From NCBI GenBank assembly GCA_025149285.1, contig CP102274.1:1379501-1443500 (forward strand): a DNA stretch of 64,000 nt, given 5' to 3'. Of this stretch, positions 43,608-52,836 are shown one piece after another (positions within the stretch are counted from its first letter, which is position 1; each line of letters opens with the position of its first letter). The notes under the pieces were generated by a model. It was not told where the DNA came from. It ran no database searches and worked only from the letters and a program-made list of their open reading frames with translations. A program made the position numbers and the translations under genes. This DNA comes from Hungatella hathewayi. GTDB lineage: Bacteria > Bacillota > Clostridia > Lachnospirales > Lachnospiraceae.

Positions 43608-44900
43608 ATGTTTAACATATCAGATGTAGCAAATTTGTTGGGAATTAAGAGGCTGACGGAAGGAAATTCCTTTAATGTCGTATGTCCGTTCTGTGGCGAT
43701 ACCAGAGGAAAAATGAATTTCCGTATTGTAAAAGACGGTGAGCTGGCAAATACCTATCACTGCTTTAAATGCGGCGCTCATGGAAATATGCTGACACTCT
43801 ATGCAGACCTGATGGGAATTTGTGGTGTGGATCGGTATAAAATTGCCTATCGTGAAATTAAGACAGCGCTGCATGAGGGCGCTGGCTGCAGAAACAGCTA
43901 TGACAGCAGCTTCACAGGAACGATGACACAGATAGAGGAGGAAGAAACAGCAAGTCTTGAGAAAAGAAGTCAGATTTATCAGAGACTCATAGAGATGCTG
44001 TCCCTGTCGGAAACTCACCGGAGAAAACTGATGGACCGGGGGCTAACAAGCAACCAGATTGAGGCATTCCATTTTCGCAGTACTCCAGTTCATGGGACTG
44101 AGGGGCTCGCAAGGAGGCTGATAAAAGAAGGATATTCTCTTGCGGGCATACCGGGATTTTACATGAATCAAAACCAAAACTGGGATATTGCGTTATATCG
44201 GAATAACCAGGGAATCCTATGCCCGGCTTACAGTGTATCCGGAAAGATTGAAGGTTTTCAGATACGGTTGGATGCTCCCCATGATGATAAAAAGTATTTG
44301 TGGTTAAGCAGTACCAATAAAAAACGTGGTGCTGGCAGTAAGAGTCCGGTCAGTTTTATTGGAAATCCATTTGACAAGACGGTACGGGTAACGGAAGGAA
44401 TATTAAAACCGATTGTCGCTCATGCTTTATCCGGATACAGCTTTTTGGGGACACCGGGAGTAAACCAGTATAAGAGCCTTGAGAAGGCATTGGCAGTCCT
44501 AAAGGAGAACGGTCTTGAGATGGTCATGGAATACTTTGACATGGACAAATTCATGGATATCGGCTGCTATGGTGATTATAAGTCCTCTACCTGTGGTAAA
44601 TGTCAGAACAAGGAGCGTTACTATGGAAGGAAGATTTGTGAAGAGAAACGGAAAAAGCGGGACCAGATTCGTGCGGGGTGCTGCAGGCTCTATGAGAGCT
44701 GTGACCGGCTAAAATTAAAATGCATCCGCAAGACCTGGGACCAGAGAGAAGATGGGATTTGGGCTGGAAATGATAAGGGAATTGATGATTACTGGTGGTC
44801 TGGCCTGAAGAAAAAAGAGGAGCAGATTGGATATGATGGGATGGACAGAACAATTCATCATCGAAGCAATTTGCCGTCATACGGAACAAGAGTTGCGTAG
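43608..44900 (+). CDS. CHC2 zinc-finger primase-like protein
   Basis: 430 residues. The N-terminal zinc ribbon is CPFC (26, 29) and CFKC (52, 55), as in DnaG-type primases. The middle has a Toprim-like/DUF3854-type segment (VRVTEGILKPIVAHALSGYSF, then MVMEYFDMDKF with acidic residues for metal). A second Cys cluster, CGKCQNKERYYG, and a basic C-terminal tail follow. It probably primes replication of the element. The ATG lacks a strong ribosome site, but the zinc ribbon requires this start. Confidence 0.85.
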   Translation: MFNISDVANLLGIKRLTEGNSFNVVCPFCGDTRGKMNFRIVKDGELANTYHCFKCGAHGNMLTLYADLMGICGVDRYKIAYREIKTALHEGAGCRNSYDSSFTGTMTQIEEEETASLEKRSQIYQRLIEMLSLSETHRRKLMDRGLTSNQIEAFHFRSTPVHGTEGLARRLIKEGYSLAGIPGFYMNQNQNWDIALYRNNQGILCPAYSVSGKIEGFQIRLDAPHDDKKYLWLSSTNKKRGAGSKSPVSFIGNPFDKTVRVTEGILKPIVAHALSGYSFLGTPGVNQYKSLEKALAVLKENGLEMVMEYFDMDKFMDIGCYGDYKSSTCGKCQNKERYYGRKICEEKRKKRDQIRAGCCRLYESCDRLKLKCIRKTWDQREDGIWAGNDKGIDDYWWSGLKKKEEQIGYDGMDRTIHHRSNLPSYGTRVA

Positions 44901-45300
44901 TGATGAGACAAAAACAGAGAGAATGAAGCTTAGTGCCTGTAGCACCTTAGAAAGTATCAGAAGACGTGTCAATGGATACGGAGCAGAGTGTTTTGCATTT
45001 GTCCTGTTGGTTGGGATTATGTTAAAGAAAAGTCAGATGATACTGAATGCAGATACAAAGGGGGAGCTGGAAGCGATTTTAGAGCCTTCCGTACCCCGGT
45101 GGAATTACGGAGGATTTCTAACAGGTCCCTATCATGTACCGGAAGAAGAAGCAATCTTTTGGTCGAAAGCTTCATTGGAGGCCCCGTTGAATGATGAAGG
45201 AGCAAGACGGTACCGGGATGTGGCTGCAGTAGCCTTTCCAGAGGAGATGGCTGAAATCTGGGGAACAGATGATACAGGAGAAGGCGGCATTGCCGTATAA
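44833..45300 (+). CDS. hypothetical protein
   Basis: 155 residues, overlapping the primase gene by 68 bp. One hydrophobic stretch (CFAFVLLVGIMLKKS) and an acidic tail (EEMAEIWGTDDTGEGG). The start is uncertain (ATG 44833 or 44836). No family recognised. Confidence 0.6.
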   Translation: MMGWTEQFIIEAICRHTEQELRSDETKTERMKLSACSTLESIRRRVNGYGAECFAFVLLVGIMLKKSQMILNADTKGELEAILEPSVPRWNYGGFLTGPYHVPEEEAIFWSKASLEAPLNDEGARRYRDVAAVAFPEEMAEIWGTDDTGEGGIAV

Positions 45301-45403
45301 AAAGGCAGGGAGAGAAAACATCTTTCCGTGTCTATTTTTGCGCATGAAGCTAAGATGGAGCAATCCAAAAGTGGGTTTGTATAAAAACGAAGGAGGATAA
45401 CAA

Positions 45404-46054
45404 ATGAACAGATGTATATTTGTGGGAAGATTGACAAGGGATCCGGAGGTGAGTTTTTCAGAGAAAGCCCAGATGTCGATTGCCAGATTTACTGTGGCGG
45501 TGGACCGGATACCAAAGAGAGAAGGAGAACCAGAAGCAGACTTTTTTAACTGTGTGGCATTCGATAGGAAAGCAGAGTTTGTGGAACAGTATTGGTACAG
45601 TGGTATGCGTGTGGTGGTAAGCGGAAGAATGCAGAATGATAACTACACAAATAAAAAGGGAGAAAAGGTATATGGCGTTTCTTTGAAAGCGGACGATGTT
45701 GAGTTCGCTGATGGAAAGAGAGAGGCAGATAATGGGCAGGCGCAGAGCACGGCTCCGTCCAGAGCAGCAAATCCTGCAAATGCATTAGCGGCACAGATGT
45801 CCAAAGAAGCTCCGGTGACGAGAAATGCAACACAGGCACCCAGAGCAGCCACTGCGGCATCCAGAGCAGCAGCGCCAGCTACGAATCAGGGCGCCGCAAA
45901 ACCGGCTGCCAGCAGAAATACACCACAGCGTCAGGCACCTAGCCGAAGCGCGGTAGGAAGAAGCGCATCCCAGCGAGGGGCTGCGAGGGCAGCTGCCGGC
46001 GATGACTTTATGAATGTAGCGAGTGGAATGGAAGAAGGTCTTCCGTTTAATTGA
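45404..46054 (+). CDS. ssb: single-stranded DNA-binding protein
   Basis: 216 residues. Residues 1-105 are the OB fold: MNRCIFVGRLTRDPEV, RFTVAVDR, ADFFNCVAFDRKAEFVEQYW and VVVSGRMQNDNYTNKKGEK. A long Ala/Ser/Thr/Arg-rich linker replaces the usual Gly/Gln-rich one, and the C-terminus is EEGLPFN rather than the classic acidic DDDIPF tip that recruits partner proteins. It protects single strands made by the exonuclease or by conjugation. Good ribosome site (GAAGGAGG). Confidence 0.93.
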   Translation: MNRCIFVGRLTRDPEVSFSEKAQMSIARFTVAVDRIPKREGEPEADFFNCVAFDRKAEFVEQYWYSGMRVVVSGRMQNDNYTNKKGEKVYGVSLKADDVEFADGKREADNGQAQSTAPSRAANPANALAAQMSKEAPVTRNATQAPRAATAASRAAAPATNQGAAKPAASRNTPQRQAPSRSAVGRSASQRGAARAAAGDDFMNVASGMEEGLPFN

Positions 46055-46074
46055 TTTAACAGTATGAATACAGA

Positions 46075-46112
46075 CGGCTAGGATGTGATGGCGCATTCTA
46101 GCCGCCTGCTTT
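46075..46112 (+). terminator. hairpin between ssb and next gene, possible partial terminator
   Basis: CGGCTAGGATG (46075-46085) pairs with CATTCTAGCCG (46094-46104), 11 bp with one G-U, 8-nt loop. The tail CCTGCTTTT is weak, so it may only reduce transcription into the helicase part of the operon or protect the upstream mRNA. Confidence 0.5.
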
Positions 46113-46128
46113 TGGAGGATAAACGAAG

Positions 46129-46659
46129 ATGAATGAAAAGAAAGTACAGAAATTCATCATGGTATTTTTAATGTGCACAGCGGGGGCCGTGATGTTACAG
46201 CTGGCAGCTCCCATGATTTTGGGACTTATTGTGAATGCGGTATCGATTGGGATTCCATTTGCAGTGTATTACTTGCTTATCAGAAAAAAATGGAGAATCA
46301 GGATAATTAAATCATCGGAGGAAAAAGAGCAGTCTGGCAGTGGAAGTGGAGCGGCCGAGGAAGGTCTGGATGATGGAAATAATGGTCAGGACGAAAGGGA
46401 CAACCCGGTATATGAATGGTATACACGGTGCGGAAGGGAACGAATCAAAGCGATATCTACCAATATATTTGCACATGGAAAAAATGAATTTTGGATTCGT
46501 ACCGATGGTGTCTGTAATATCCGCACCCCAAAGGGTTACAGACGGGCTGGCAATCTTCCTGGATATCCGGGCGCGCAAGCCAATACCATTACCGAATATT
46601 TAAAGCAGGACGGATTTTATGCAGTCAATGATGGGAGATACATTTATGTTTCAAGGTAA
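46129..46659 (+). CDS. hypothetical membrane-anchored protein
   Basis: 176 residues: two adjacent hydrophobic segments (FIMVFLMCTAGAVMLQLAAP and LIVNAVSIGIPFAVYYLLI), a basic stretch, a Gly/Ser/Glu linker, and a C-terminal soluble domain (FWIRTDGVCNIRTPKGYRRA...YVSR) with the look of a DNA-binding winged or wedge fold. No family recognised. It sits 18 bp before the helicase gene. Confidence 0.65.
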   Translation: MNEKKVQKFIMVFLMCTAGAVMLQLAAPMILGLIVNAVSIGIPFAVYYLLIRKKWRIRIIKSSEEKEQSGSGSGAAEEGLDDGNNGQDERDNPVYEWYTRCGRERIKAISTNIFAHGKNEFWIRTDGVCNIRTPKGYRRAGNLPGYPGAQANTITEYLKQDGFYAVNDGRYIYVSR

Positions 46660-46677
46660 GCGGGAGGAAGAGAACCG

Positions 46678-48903
46678 ATGGTATGTAAATTTAAGAGCCG
46701 ACTGTATATAAACCCGGGGAATGGTTATACCGTGGCTGAATACAGCAGTATGGAGCTGGATTGTATTCCAAGTGAAGCAGTCATATCCAATTATGGAACA
46801 GAGGTGACGTTCACTGCATTTGGAAAAGAACTTCCTTGTATGGATAATGTAGAGATTGAGATGGAGGGAGACTGGAAAAGGTCCGAGAAATATGGCCTTC
46901 AGTTCGGTGTTGACTGGTCGAGGGTTCTCCTTCCCAAAAGCCGGGAGGGAATCATCGGTTATCTGTCCTCCGAATTGATTACGGGAATCGGCCCGGTTAT
47001 GGCAAGAGAGATTGTCAACCGGTTCGGAACCGATACCTTCACTGTTATGGAGAATCATCCTAATGAACTCCTTGCTATTAAGGGAATTACTGAACAGAAG
47101 CTGGAATTTATTATTGAATCCTATCAGAAGAGTGCGGAATTAAGGGAATTAATGGCGTATCTTGCACCTTACCACGTCACACCCAAAAAGGCCGAAAAAA
47201 TCAAACAGCATTTTGGTCTGGAAGCAGTGACACTGTTGAAGGAAAACCCATACCGTCTTTGTGAAATCAAAGGGTTTGGTTTTATTACCGTTGATCCCAT
47301 TGCCAGAGCCAGTAAAGACCTCGCTCCGGATGAGCCTGAAAGGATTAAAGCGGCTATTCAATATGTTTTGAGAAAGGGCGCTGAAGAAGGAAATCTGTAT
47401 TTAGACAGTACCATCATTGTCGATATGGCATATAAGGTGCTCAATGCAGGCTTTCCAACTGATACAGTCAGGCGCGGACAGATTAAGCTGGCAGGAAATG
47501 AGCTGGTAATGAAGGATAAGCTTCTGGAGGCAGATGGAACGGCTATTTATTTAAAGGCATACCGGGAGGCGGAGAAAGAGGCAGCGTATCATCTTGTCAG
47601 GCTGCTCCGTTCACCGGGGAACACGTATAATATTGAGCGGGAATTAGAGGCTGTTTTAGCAAAAAGTAAAATGACGCTTGCACAAAAACAGGAGGAGGCA
47701 GTCCGAATGGTATTTCGGTCCCAGGTATCCATCATCACTGGCGGCCCTGGAAAAGGAAAGACTACCATCCTCAAAATTATTCTTCAGATATTTGAACGTC
47801 TGGAAAAAAATAAGTCTGTACTACTTTGTGCACCCACAGGCAGAGCCAGGAAAAGACTTTCAGAGAGCACTGGGTATCCGGCTTTTACAATCCACAAAGC
47901 ATTATATGTAACGGATGATGAGATGGACAATATGGAACCCGAAATCCTCGAAGAGGATTTAATTATTGCGGATGAATTTACCATGTCCGACATGAAGCTT
48001 GCCAGTATGCTGTTTTCAAGAATCAAGACAGGAGCCAGACTTATATTGGTAGGTGATGCGGATCAGCTTCCATCGGTGGGACCGGGAGATGTATTTAGGG
48101 AATTAATTGTCTCCGATGTGATTCCAGTTACGGTTCTGGACGAGTTTTTCCGGCAGGCGAAGGGGTCAAATATCATATGGAATGCGGATTTGATGAACAG
48201 AAATCAAAAGAATCTTCTTTATGGAGATGATTTTACCTTTACCTATGTGGAAGACGCATATGACGCCGCAGAAAAAATTTCAGAAATATATCAGGAGGAA
48301 TTGGAAAGAAGCGGCGGTGATTTGGATATGGTTCAGGTATTATCACCTCTGCGCACAAAAACGGAGGCAGGGGTAACTGCTTTAAATAACCGGCTGCAGG
48401 GAATTGCCAATCCGTTTGCTGTTGATAAAGCGGAGTGGCAAACCAAGTACGGTTTGTTCCGTGTTGGTGATCGGGTTATGCAGACGCATAATACAGAAGA
48501 GATTGCTAATGGAGATATTGGAAGGGTTGTCCAGATTGGAAAATCAAAAGCTGGGGAAATGGAAATGACCGTGGATTTTGGAGATGTCATTAAAACATAT
48601 CAGGAAGATGAGTTATCAATCCTTGAGTTAGCATATGCAACAAGTATACATAAATCACAAGGAGCCGAATTTCCAATTGTGATAATCCCGGTACTTACCT
48701 GCTTTTGGCCGATGCTAAAGCGAAATATTTATTATACAGGAGTCACGCGGGCAGAATTTCGGGTTCATCTTGTTGGATCAAAGAAAGCTCTCTATATGGC
48801 AATTTCCAACAGTGATATCGGCAAGAGAAATACCCTGTTGGCAGTAAGGTTGCGTGCAGAGGCACAGAGACAGGGGCTGATTCCCGGACAAGAAGCTGCA
48901 TAA
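46678..48903 (+). CDS. RecD2-like ATP-dependent helicase (SF1B)
   Basis: 741 residues, the RecD2 size. Order: N-terminal region with helix-hairpin-helix repeats (ELITGIGPVMAREIVNRFG, ENPYRLCEIKGFGF); Walker A GGPGKGKTT (355-363); motif Ia LLCAPTGRARKRLSES; motif II as DLIIADEFTMSD; motif III LVGDADQLPSVGPGDVFREL; C-terminal TSIHKSQGAEFP (motif V) and YTGVTRAE (motif VI). These are 5'-3' DNA helicases. In conjugative elements this family serves replication or recombination after transfer. Confidence 0.92.
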   Translation: MVCKFKSRLYINPGNGYTVAEYSSMELDCIPSEAVISNYGTEVTFTAFGKELPCMDNVEIEMEGDWKRSEKYGLQFGVDWSRVLLPKSREGIIGYLSSELITGIGPVMAREIVNRFGTDTFTVMENHPNELLAIKGITEQKLEFIIESYQKSAELRELMAYLAPYHVTPKKAEKIKQHFGLEAVTLLKENPYRLCEIKGFGFITVDPIARASKDLAPDEPERIKAAIQYVLRKGAEEGNLYLDSTIIVDMAYKVLNAGFPTDTVRRGQIKLAGNELVMKDKLLEADGTAIYLKAYREAEKEAAYHLVRLLRSPGNTYNIERELEAVLAKSKMTLAQKQEEAVRMVFRSQVSIITGGPGKGKTTILKIILQIFERLEKNKSVLLCAPTGRARKRLSESTGYPAFTIHKALYVTDDEMDNMEPEILEEDLIIADEFTMSDMKLASMLFSRIKTGARLILVGDADQLPSVGPGDVFRELIVSDVIPVTVLDEFFRQAKGSNIIWNADLMNRNQKNLLYGDDFTFTYVEDAYDAAEKISEIYQEELERSGGDLDMVQVLSPLRTKTEAGVTALNNRLQGIANPFAVDKAEWQTKYGLFRVGDRVMQTHNTEEIANGDIGRVVQIGKSKAGEMEMTVDFGDVIKTYQEDELSILELAYATSIHKSQGAEFPIVIIPVLTCFWPMLKRNIYYTGVTRAEFRVHLVGSKKALYMAISNSDIGKRNTLLAVRLRAEAQRQGLIPGQEAA

Positions 48904-48921
48904 GAAGGAGGAAATCAAAAG

Positions 48922-50724
48922 ATGATGAAGATTTTTGAAAACTGGACATTTACCAGAATTTTGCCGGAACCATTTGCGGGCGTGGCTGCAAACCGCGGGA
49001 AAAAAGACACAACGGAGGCATCCTGTCTTTCCGTCCATAACCATATGTCAAGAATGAAGCGTGCAACCCTGCACGCTTCCACTTTAAAAGCACTGCTGGC
49101 CGTATCTGCAATTATAAGAGGAGACCAGGAAGGCGCATTTGGTGTACAGACAGTGTCGGGAACGGTTAAATGGTATTGTATGGAGTACGCAAAGCCTGTG
49201 GCTGCCGGTTCTGAAATAAGAATCGGTGTGTATCATCCACAGGATGGTAAATGGAAAGGGATTGTAAAGAACGGAACAACACTGGCGGCATATCCGCAGA
49301 TTGGTGAGCGGGGGGCAAGCGGCAGGGAAATTATCATGATGTTCATTTTTGCAAGCTTAGCAGAAGGTTCTCTTCATGACGATGAATTTTCCAAAGCCTT
49401 CTTGCTGTTAAACGATGAGATAAAAGATGGATATCCGGATGCGGATAAGGCAACGGACCTGGCTTTTCTATGCTGTGACAATCTGTACCGAAGAATTGTC
49501 AATAGTGCGTCTCTCGGTGAGTCTGGTATTTTGTTTGACGGGGATAGTATTGCGTCTGGAAATGTACCGTTAATTCTTACCAGTCAACTGGCCGATGGAG
49601 ATTATAACCCGACCGAGACGATATATGGAAAATTTCAGGTTCTGGAATGTAAGGACTGTGAAAGAACAATAGCAGAATTAAAAGAGCAGTATGACCGCAA
49701 ATTTGAGCTTACCGATGAGGAAAAAAATCTGGTTCCTAAGCTGCCGGAAAAATACAATGTATCAGCAGAAGCACAGGAGATTATGGACGCGGTTATCAAC
49801 AGCCCCATGCGGGTTTTCCTTAGTGTAGGGGAAGCTGGCACAGGTAAAACAACAAACGCAAAAATTATAGCACAGTTGTTGGGATTGCCGTACTATGCTT
49901 TTACATGCAGCGAGGGAACAGATGAAGTGGATCTGGTATCTTCCATGGTTCCCAATACAGGTGAACGGCCGGGAAAGATTCAGATTCCCATGCCAACGTA
50001 TCAGGATCTAATCATGGACCCGGCTTCCGCTCTGGCGCAGATATGCGGATTGTACGACAACGAAATCAGTGAAGAAGAGGCGTTTAGAAAAATCCTGACC
50101 ATGTTTTATCAAAATGGATTTGAAAATGGGAAGGATGATAAGAAATTTGTCATGGTAGAGTCCCCTATTGTGACTGGGTGCAGAAGACCATCACTGGTGG
50201 AAATACAGGAGCCTTCTGTTATTACCAAACCAGGTACTCTGGTTAAGTTAAATGGACTGCTGGATGAAGGTGCGGCAATCACACTGACCAGTGGAGAAGT
50301 GGTGAAACGGCATCCCGACACAGTAATCCTCATTACAACCAATATGGGATATAAAGGGTGCCGGGGATTTAATGAATCCGTTTTGTCCAGAATGCGTATG
50401 GTTCATTACTTAGAGCCGCTCAATGCGGAGGCAATGGTAGCCCGGGTCAAGAAGAAAGTGAAATTTGACGATGAGACTTTCTTAAAGAAAATGGCGGATA
50501 TTGTTTGTGAAGTACAAAAACACTGCAATACAGAAATGATTACGGGCGGAGTATGCGGATACCGGGAATATGAGGACTGGGTGTGGGCTTACCTTATACA
50601 GAAGGATATATTGAAAGCAGCAAAATGCACGCTCGTTGCGAAAGCAGCGCCGGAACCAGAGGAAAGGGAGGAAATTTATAAAAAACTGGTGATACCCGCG
50701 TTCACAGAGGCGCATGCGGCATAA
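48922..50724 (+). CDS. MoxR-type AAA+ ATPase
   Basis: 600 residues. Residues 1-290 are an element-specific N-terminal part. The AAA+ core starts near 285: Walker A GEAGTGKTT (303-311), SEGTDEVDLVSSMV (the MoxR-type loop), EIQEPSVITKPGTLVKLNGL (sensor region), and TVILITTNMGYKGCRGFNESVLSRM (sensor 1/arginine finger). MoxR ATPases work with VWA proteins as chaperone-like remodelling machines, and the next gene, 18 bp on, is such a VWA protein. Confidence 0.85.
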   Translation: MMKIFENWTFTRILPEPFAGVAANRGKKDTTEASCLSVHNHMSRMKRATLHASTLKALLAVSAIIRGDQEGAFGVQTVSGTVKWYCMEYAKPVAAGSEIRIGVYHPQDGKWKGIVKNGTTLAAYPQIGERGASGREIIMMFIFASLAEGSLHDDEFSKAFLLLNDEIKDGYPDADKATDLAFLCCDNLYRRIVNSASLGESGILFDGDSIASGNVPLILTSQLADGDYNPTETIYGKFQVLECKDCERTIAELKEQYDRKFELTDEEKNLVPKLPEKYNVSAEAQEIMDAVINSPMRVFLSVGEAGTGKTTNAKIIAQLLGLPYYAFTCSEGTDEVDLVSSMVPNTGERPGKIQIPMPTYQDLIMDPASALAQICGLYDNEISEEEAFRKILTMFYQNGFENGKDDKKFVMVESPIVTGCRRPSLVEIQEPSVITKPGTLVKLNGLLDEGAAITLTSGEVVKRHPDTVILITTNMGYKGCRGFNESVLSRMRMVHYLEPLNAEAMVARVKKKVKFDDETFLKKMADIVCEVQKHCNTEMITGGVCGYREYEDWVWAYLIQKDILKAAKCTLVAKAAPEPEEREEIYKKLVIPAFTEAHAA

Positions 50725-50742
50725 AAAAATGAGGAGGAACCA

Positions 50743-52824
50743 ATGAATAAAAAAGTGCAGCAAAAACATAATCAAATAAAAAATAGAATGGGAAGGCTGA
50801 CGGATAAAGATTTTTTTCTGTCTCAATCCTATCATGGCACCATGTTAAAATCTGTCAGATTGTTGGGACAGAAGAATGATATTACCCTGTTCATGGATTA
50901 TGAAGAGTCCGATGACGCCAGGATTGCGTTTACAAATGGACGGCTCCTCTACTTAAATACGGCGAATCCAATCACAAATCTGATGACGAGCCGGGTGTCT
51001 AAAATAAAGAGCCATGAGGGGTTTATAGCCCATGAATGCGGCCATCTTAGATGTTCGGATTTCAAACGGCGGGGCCGGTATGTAAGCGGATTCTCCAGAT
51101 GGCGTGTGTATCCAAAGCCTCCACAGGTGCAGCTGGTATACGAAAGAAAAGCCTGGGAGGAGATGAAAGGATACTTAAATGCCCATAACGTGGTGGCAGC
51201 CTCGGTGATACAGAAAACCGCTTCTTATATAAATAACGTACTGGAAGATGTGTATATTGAAAGCTTTATGTGCCAGAAGTATCCGGGCAGTATTCAAAAT
51301 GGAATTCAACGTAATGCCGCGCTTATCATTCATCATATTCCAACGCAGGAAGCGCGTAAGGCAGAAAAGAGCGATGGACTGACTATTATGCTGGATATGA
51401 TTTTCCGCTATGCCAGAGCCGGAAGGACAGAGGCAGAAAAAGAATATGATAAACAGTATTGTTCCCGCTTAAATTCCTGCCGTAAAATCATTGATGAGGC
51501 AGTGGTAAGCGCTGACCCGGATATTCGCTTTTATGCTACGAACCGCCTGATGCTAAAGTTGTGGAAATACATCAGACAGGCCATTAAAACAGCGGCAAAG
51601 AGCCTGAAAAATGAAATAAACCGGCTTTCGGAGGAAGAACTGAGTAAGAAAATTCAGGAGTATTTAAATCGGAAAATGTTATGGGTGGCACTTTCAGAGA
51701 CCATCGGTGCTTCGGAAGAACAGAATGAAGTGGAAGAGGAAATTGAAGGCTGGGACGGGGAGCTGGAAGGGGAACCGGAATCTCAAAATCAGAACGGTAA
51801 GAACGAAGAATTAGAAAATGCACTTGAGAAAATGCGAGATGGGCAGAGGCAGGAAGGAGGAGAAGAGGAAACAGAGGAAGGATCGGAGATCGATGAGACA
51901 TTATCTAATCTTTTGCAGAAAATAGCAGAGGAGAAGTTTCTGCTGGATGAGGAATCGGATTTAAAAAGGAATCTGGAGGAGGAGGCAGCAGATTTTAAAT
52001 TGGACGGTATCCACAAAGATTCAGTGATTGAAATGCACCGGATGACAACAGTTCCCCAGGGATTGGAAAAAGAATATAAAATGATTGCTCCAGAAATAAA
52101 CCGAATCACAAAACGGCTGGAAGCATCGCTTGAAGATGTGCTGGAGCGGCTGGAGGGAGGTACGCAATCAGGTCTTTACATGGGGAAACGTTTAAGCCGT
52201 GGAAATCTGTACCGGCTAGATGATAAGATTTTTGAAAAAACAATAAAACCGGAAGATGGATTTTCAATCGCATTTGCGGTTCTGCTTGACCTTTCAGGTT
52301 CTATGTCATCCGGTGGCAGGATTGAGTCTGCACAAAAAGCGGGTCTTGTCATGTATACGTTTTGCCGGAATCTGGGAATACCGGTTATGCTGTATGGCCA
52401 TACAACCCATGATACGGGATATACGGAAGTGGTAGACATTTACTCTTTTGCAGATTTTGATTCTGTAGACAATCAGGATTATTTAAGAATCATGAGTGTT
52501 AGTACCTATGATTGTAATAGAGATGGAGTAGCACTTAGATTTGTAGGACAAAAACTGCTAAACCGGCCAGAGGATATAAAAATATTATTAATGATTTCCG
52601 ATGGACAGCCTTATGCCCAAGGATATAAAGGCGAAATTGCAAAAGCAGATTTGCAAGAAGCCAAATATAGCCTGGAAAAAAGAGGAGTTAAGTTGTTTTC
52701 CGCAGCAATCGGTGATGACCGTAAGATGATTGAGGAAATATACAAAGATGGATTTCTGAATATTGCAGATTTCAATACAATGCCAGTCAAACTGGCAGGT
52801 CTCATCGCCCGGTTCATCAGATAG
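50743..52824 (+). CDS. VWA-domain protein with N-terminal HExxH motif
   Basis: 693 residues. The C-terminal VWA domain has a full MIDAS (DLSGSMS, Asp516/Ser518/Ser520; later STYDCNRDG and MISDGQPYAQ). The N-terminal part has IAHECGHLRC, a zincin-type HExxH (97-101), and VLEDVYIES (Glu168/173) as candidate third ligand, a layout seen in CobT/NorD-like VWA proteins and some predicted metallopeptidases. An acidic, coiled middle (EEIEGWDGELEGEPES) separates the two. It forms a MoxR-VWA pair with the gene before it. Confidence 0.88.
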   Translation: MNKKVQQKHNQIKNRMGRLTDKDFFLSQSYHGTMLKSVRLLGQKNDITLFMDYEESDDARIAFTNGRLLYLNTANPITNLMTSRVSKIKSHEGFIAHECGHLRCSDFKRRGRYVSGFSRWRVYPKPPQVQLVYERKAWEEMKGYLNAHNVVAASVIQKTASYINNVLEDVYIESFMCQKYPGSIQNGIQRNAALIIHHIPTQEARKAEKSDGLTIMLDMIFRYARAGRTEAEKEYDKQYCSRLNSCRKIIDEAVVSADPDIRFYATNRLMLKLWKYIRQAIKTAAKSLKNEINRLSEEELSKKIQEYLNRKMLWVALSETIGASEEQNEVEEEIEGWDGELEGEPESQNQNGKNEELENALEKMRDGQRQEGGEEETEEGSEIDETLSNLLQKIAEEKFLLDEESDLKRNLEEEAADFKLDGIHKDSVIEMHRMTTVPQGLEKEYKMIAPEINRITKRLEASLEDVLERLEGGTQSGLYMGKRLSRGNLYRLDDKIFEKTIKPEDGFSIAFAVLLDLSGSMSSGGRIESAQKAGLVMYTFCRNLGIPVMLYGHTTHDTGYTEVVDIYSFADFDSVDNQDYLRIMSVSTYDCNRDGVALRFVGQKLLNRPEDIKILLMISDGQPYAQGYKGEIAKADLQEAKYSLEKRGVKLFSAAIGDDRKMIEEIYKDGFLNIADFNTMPVKLAGLIARFIR

Positions 52825-52836
52825 AGGAGGAGACAT

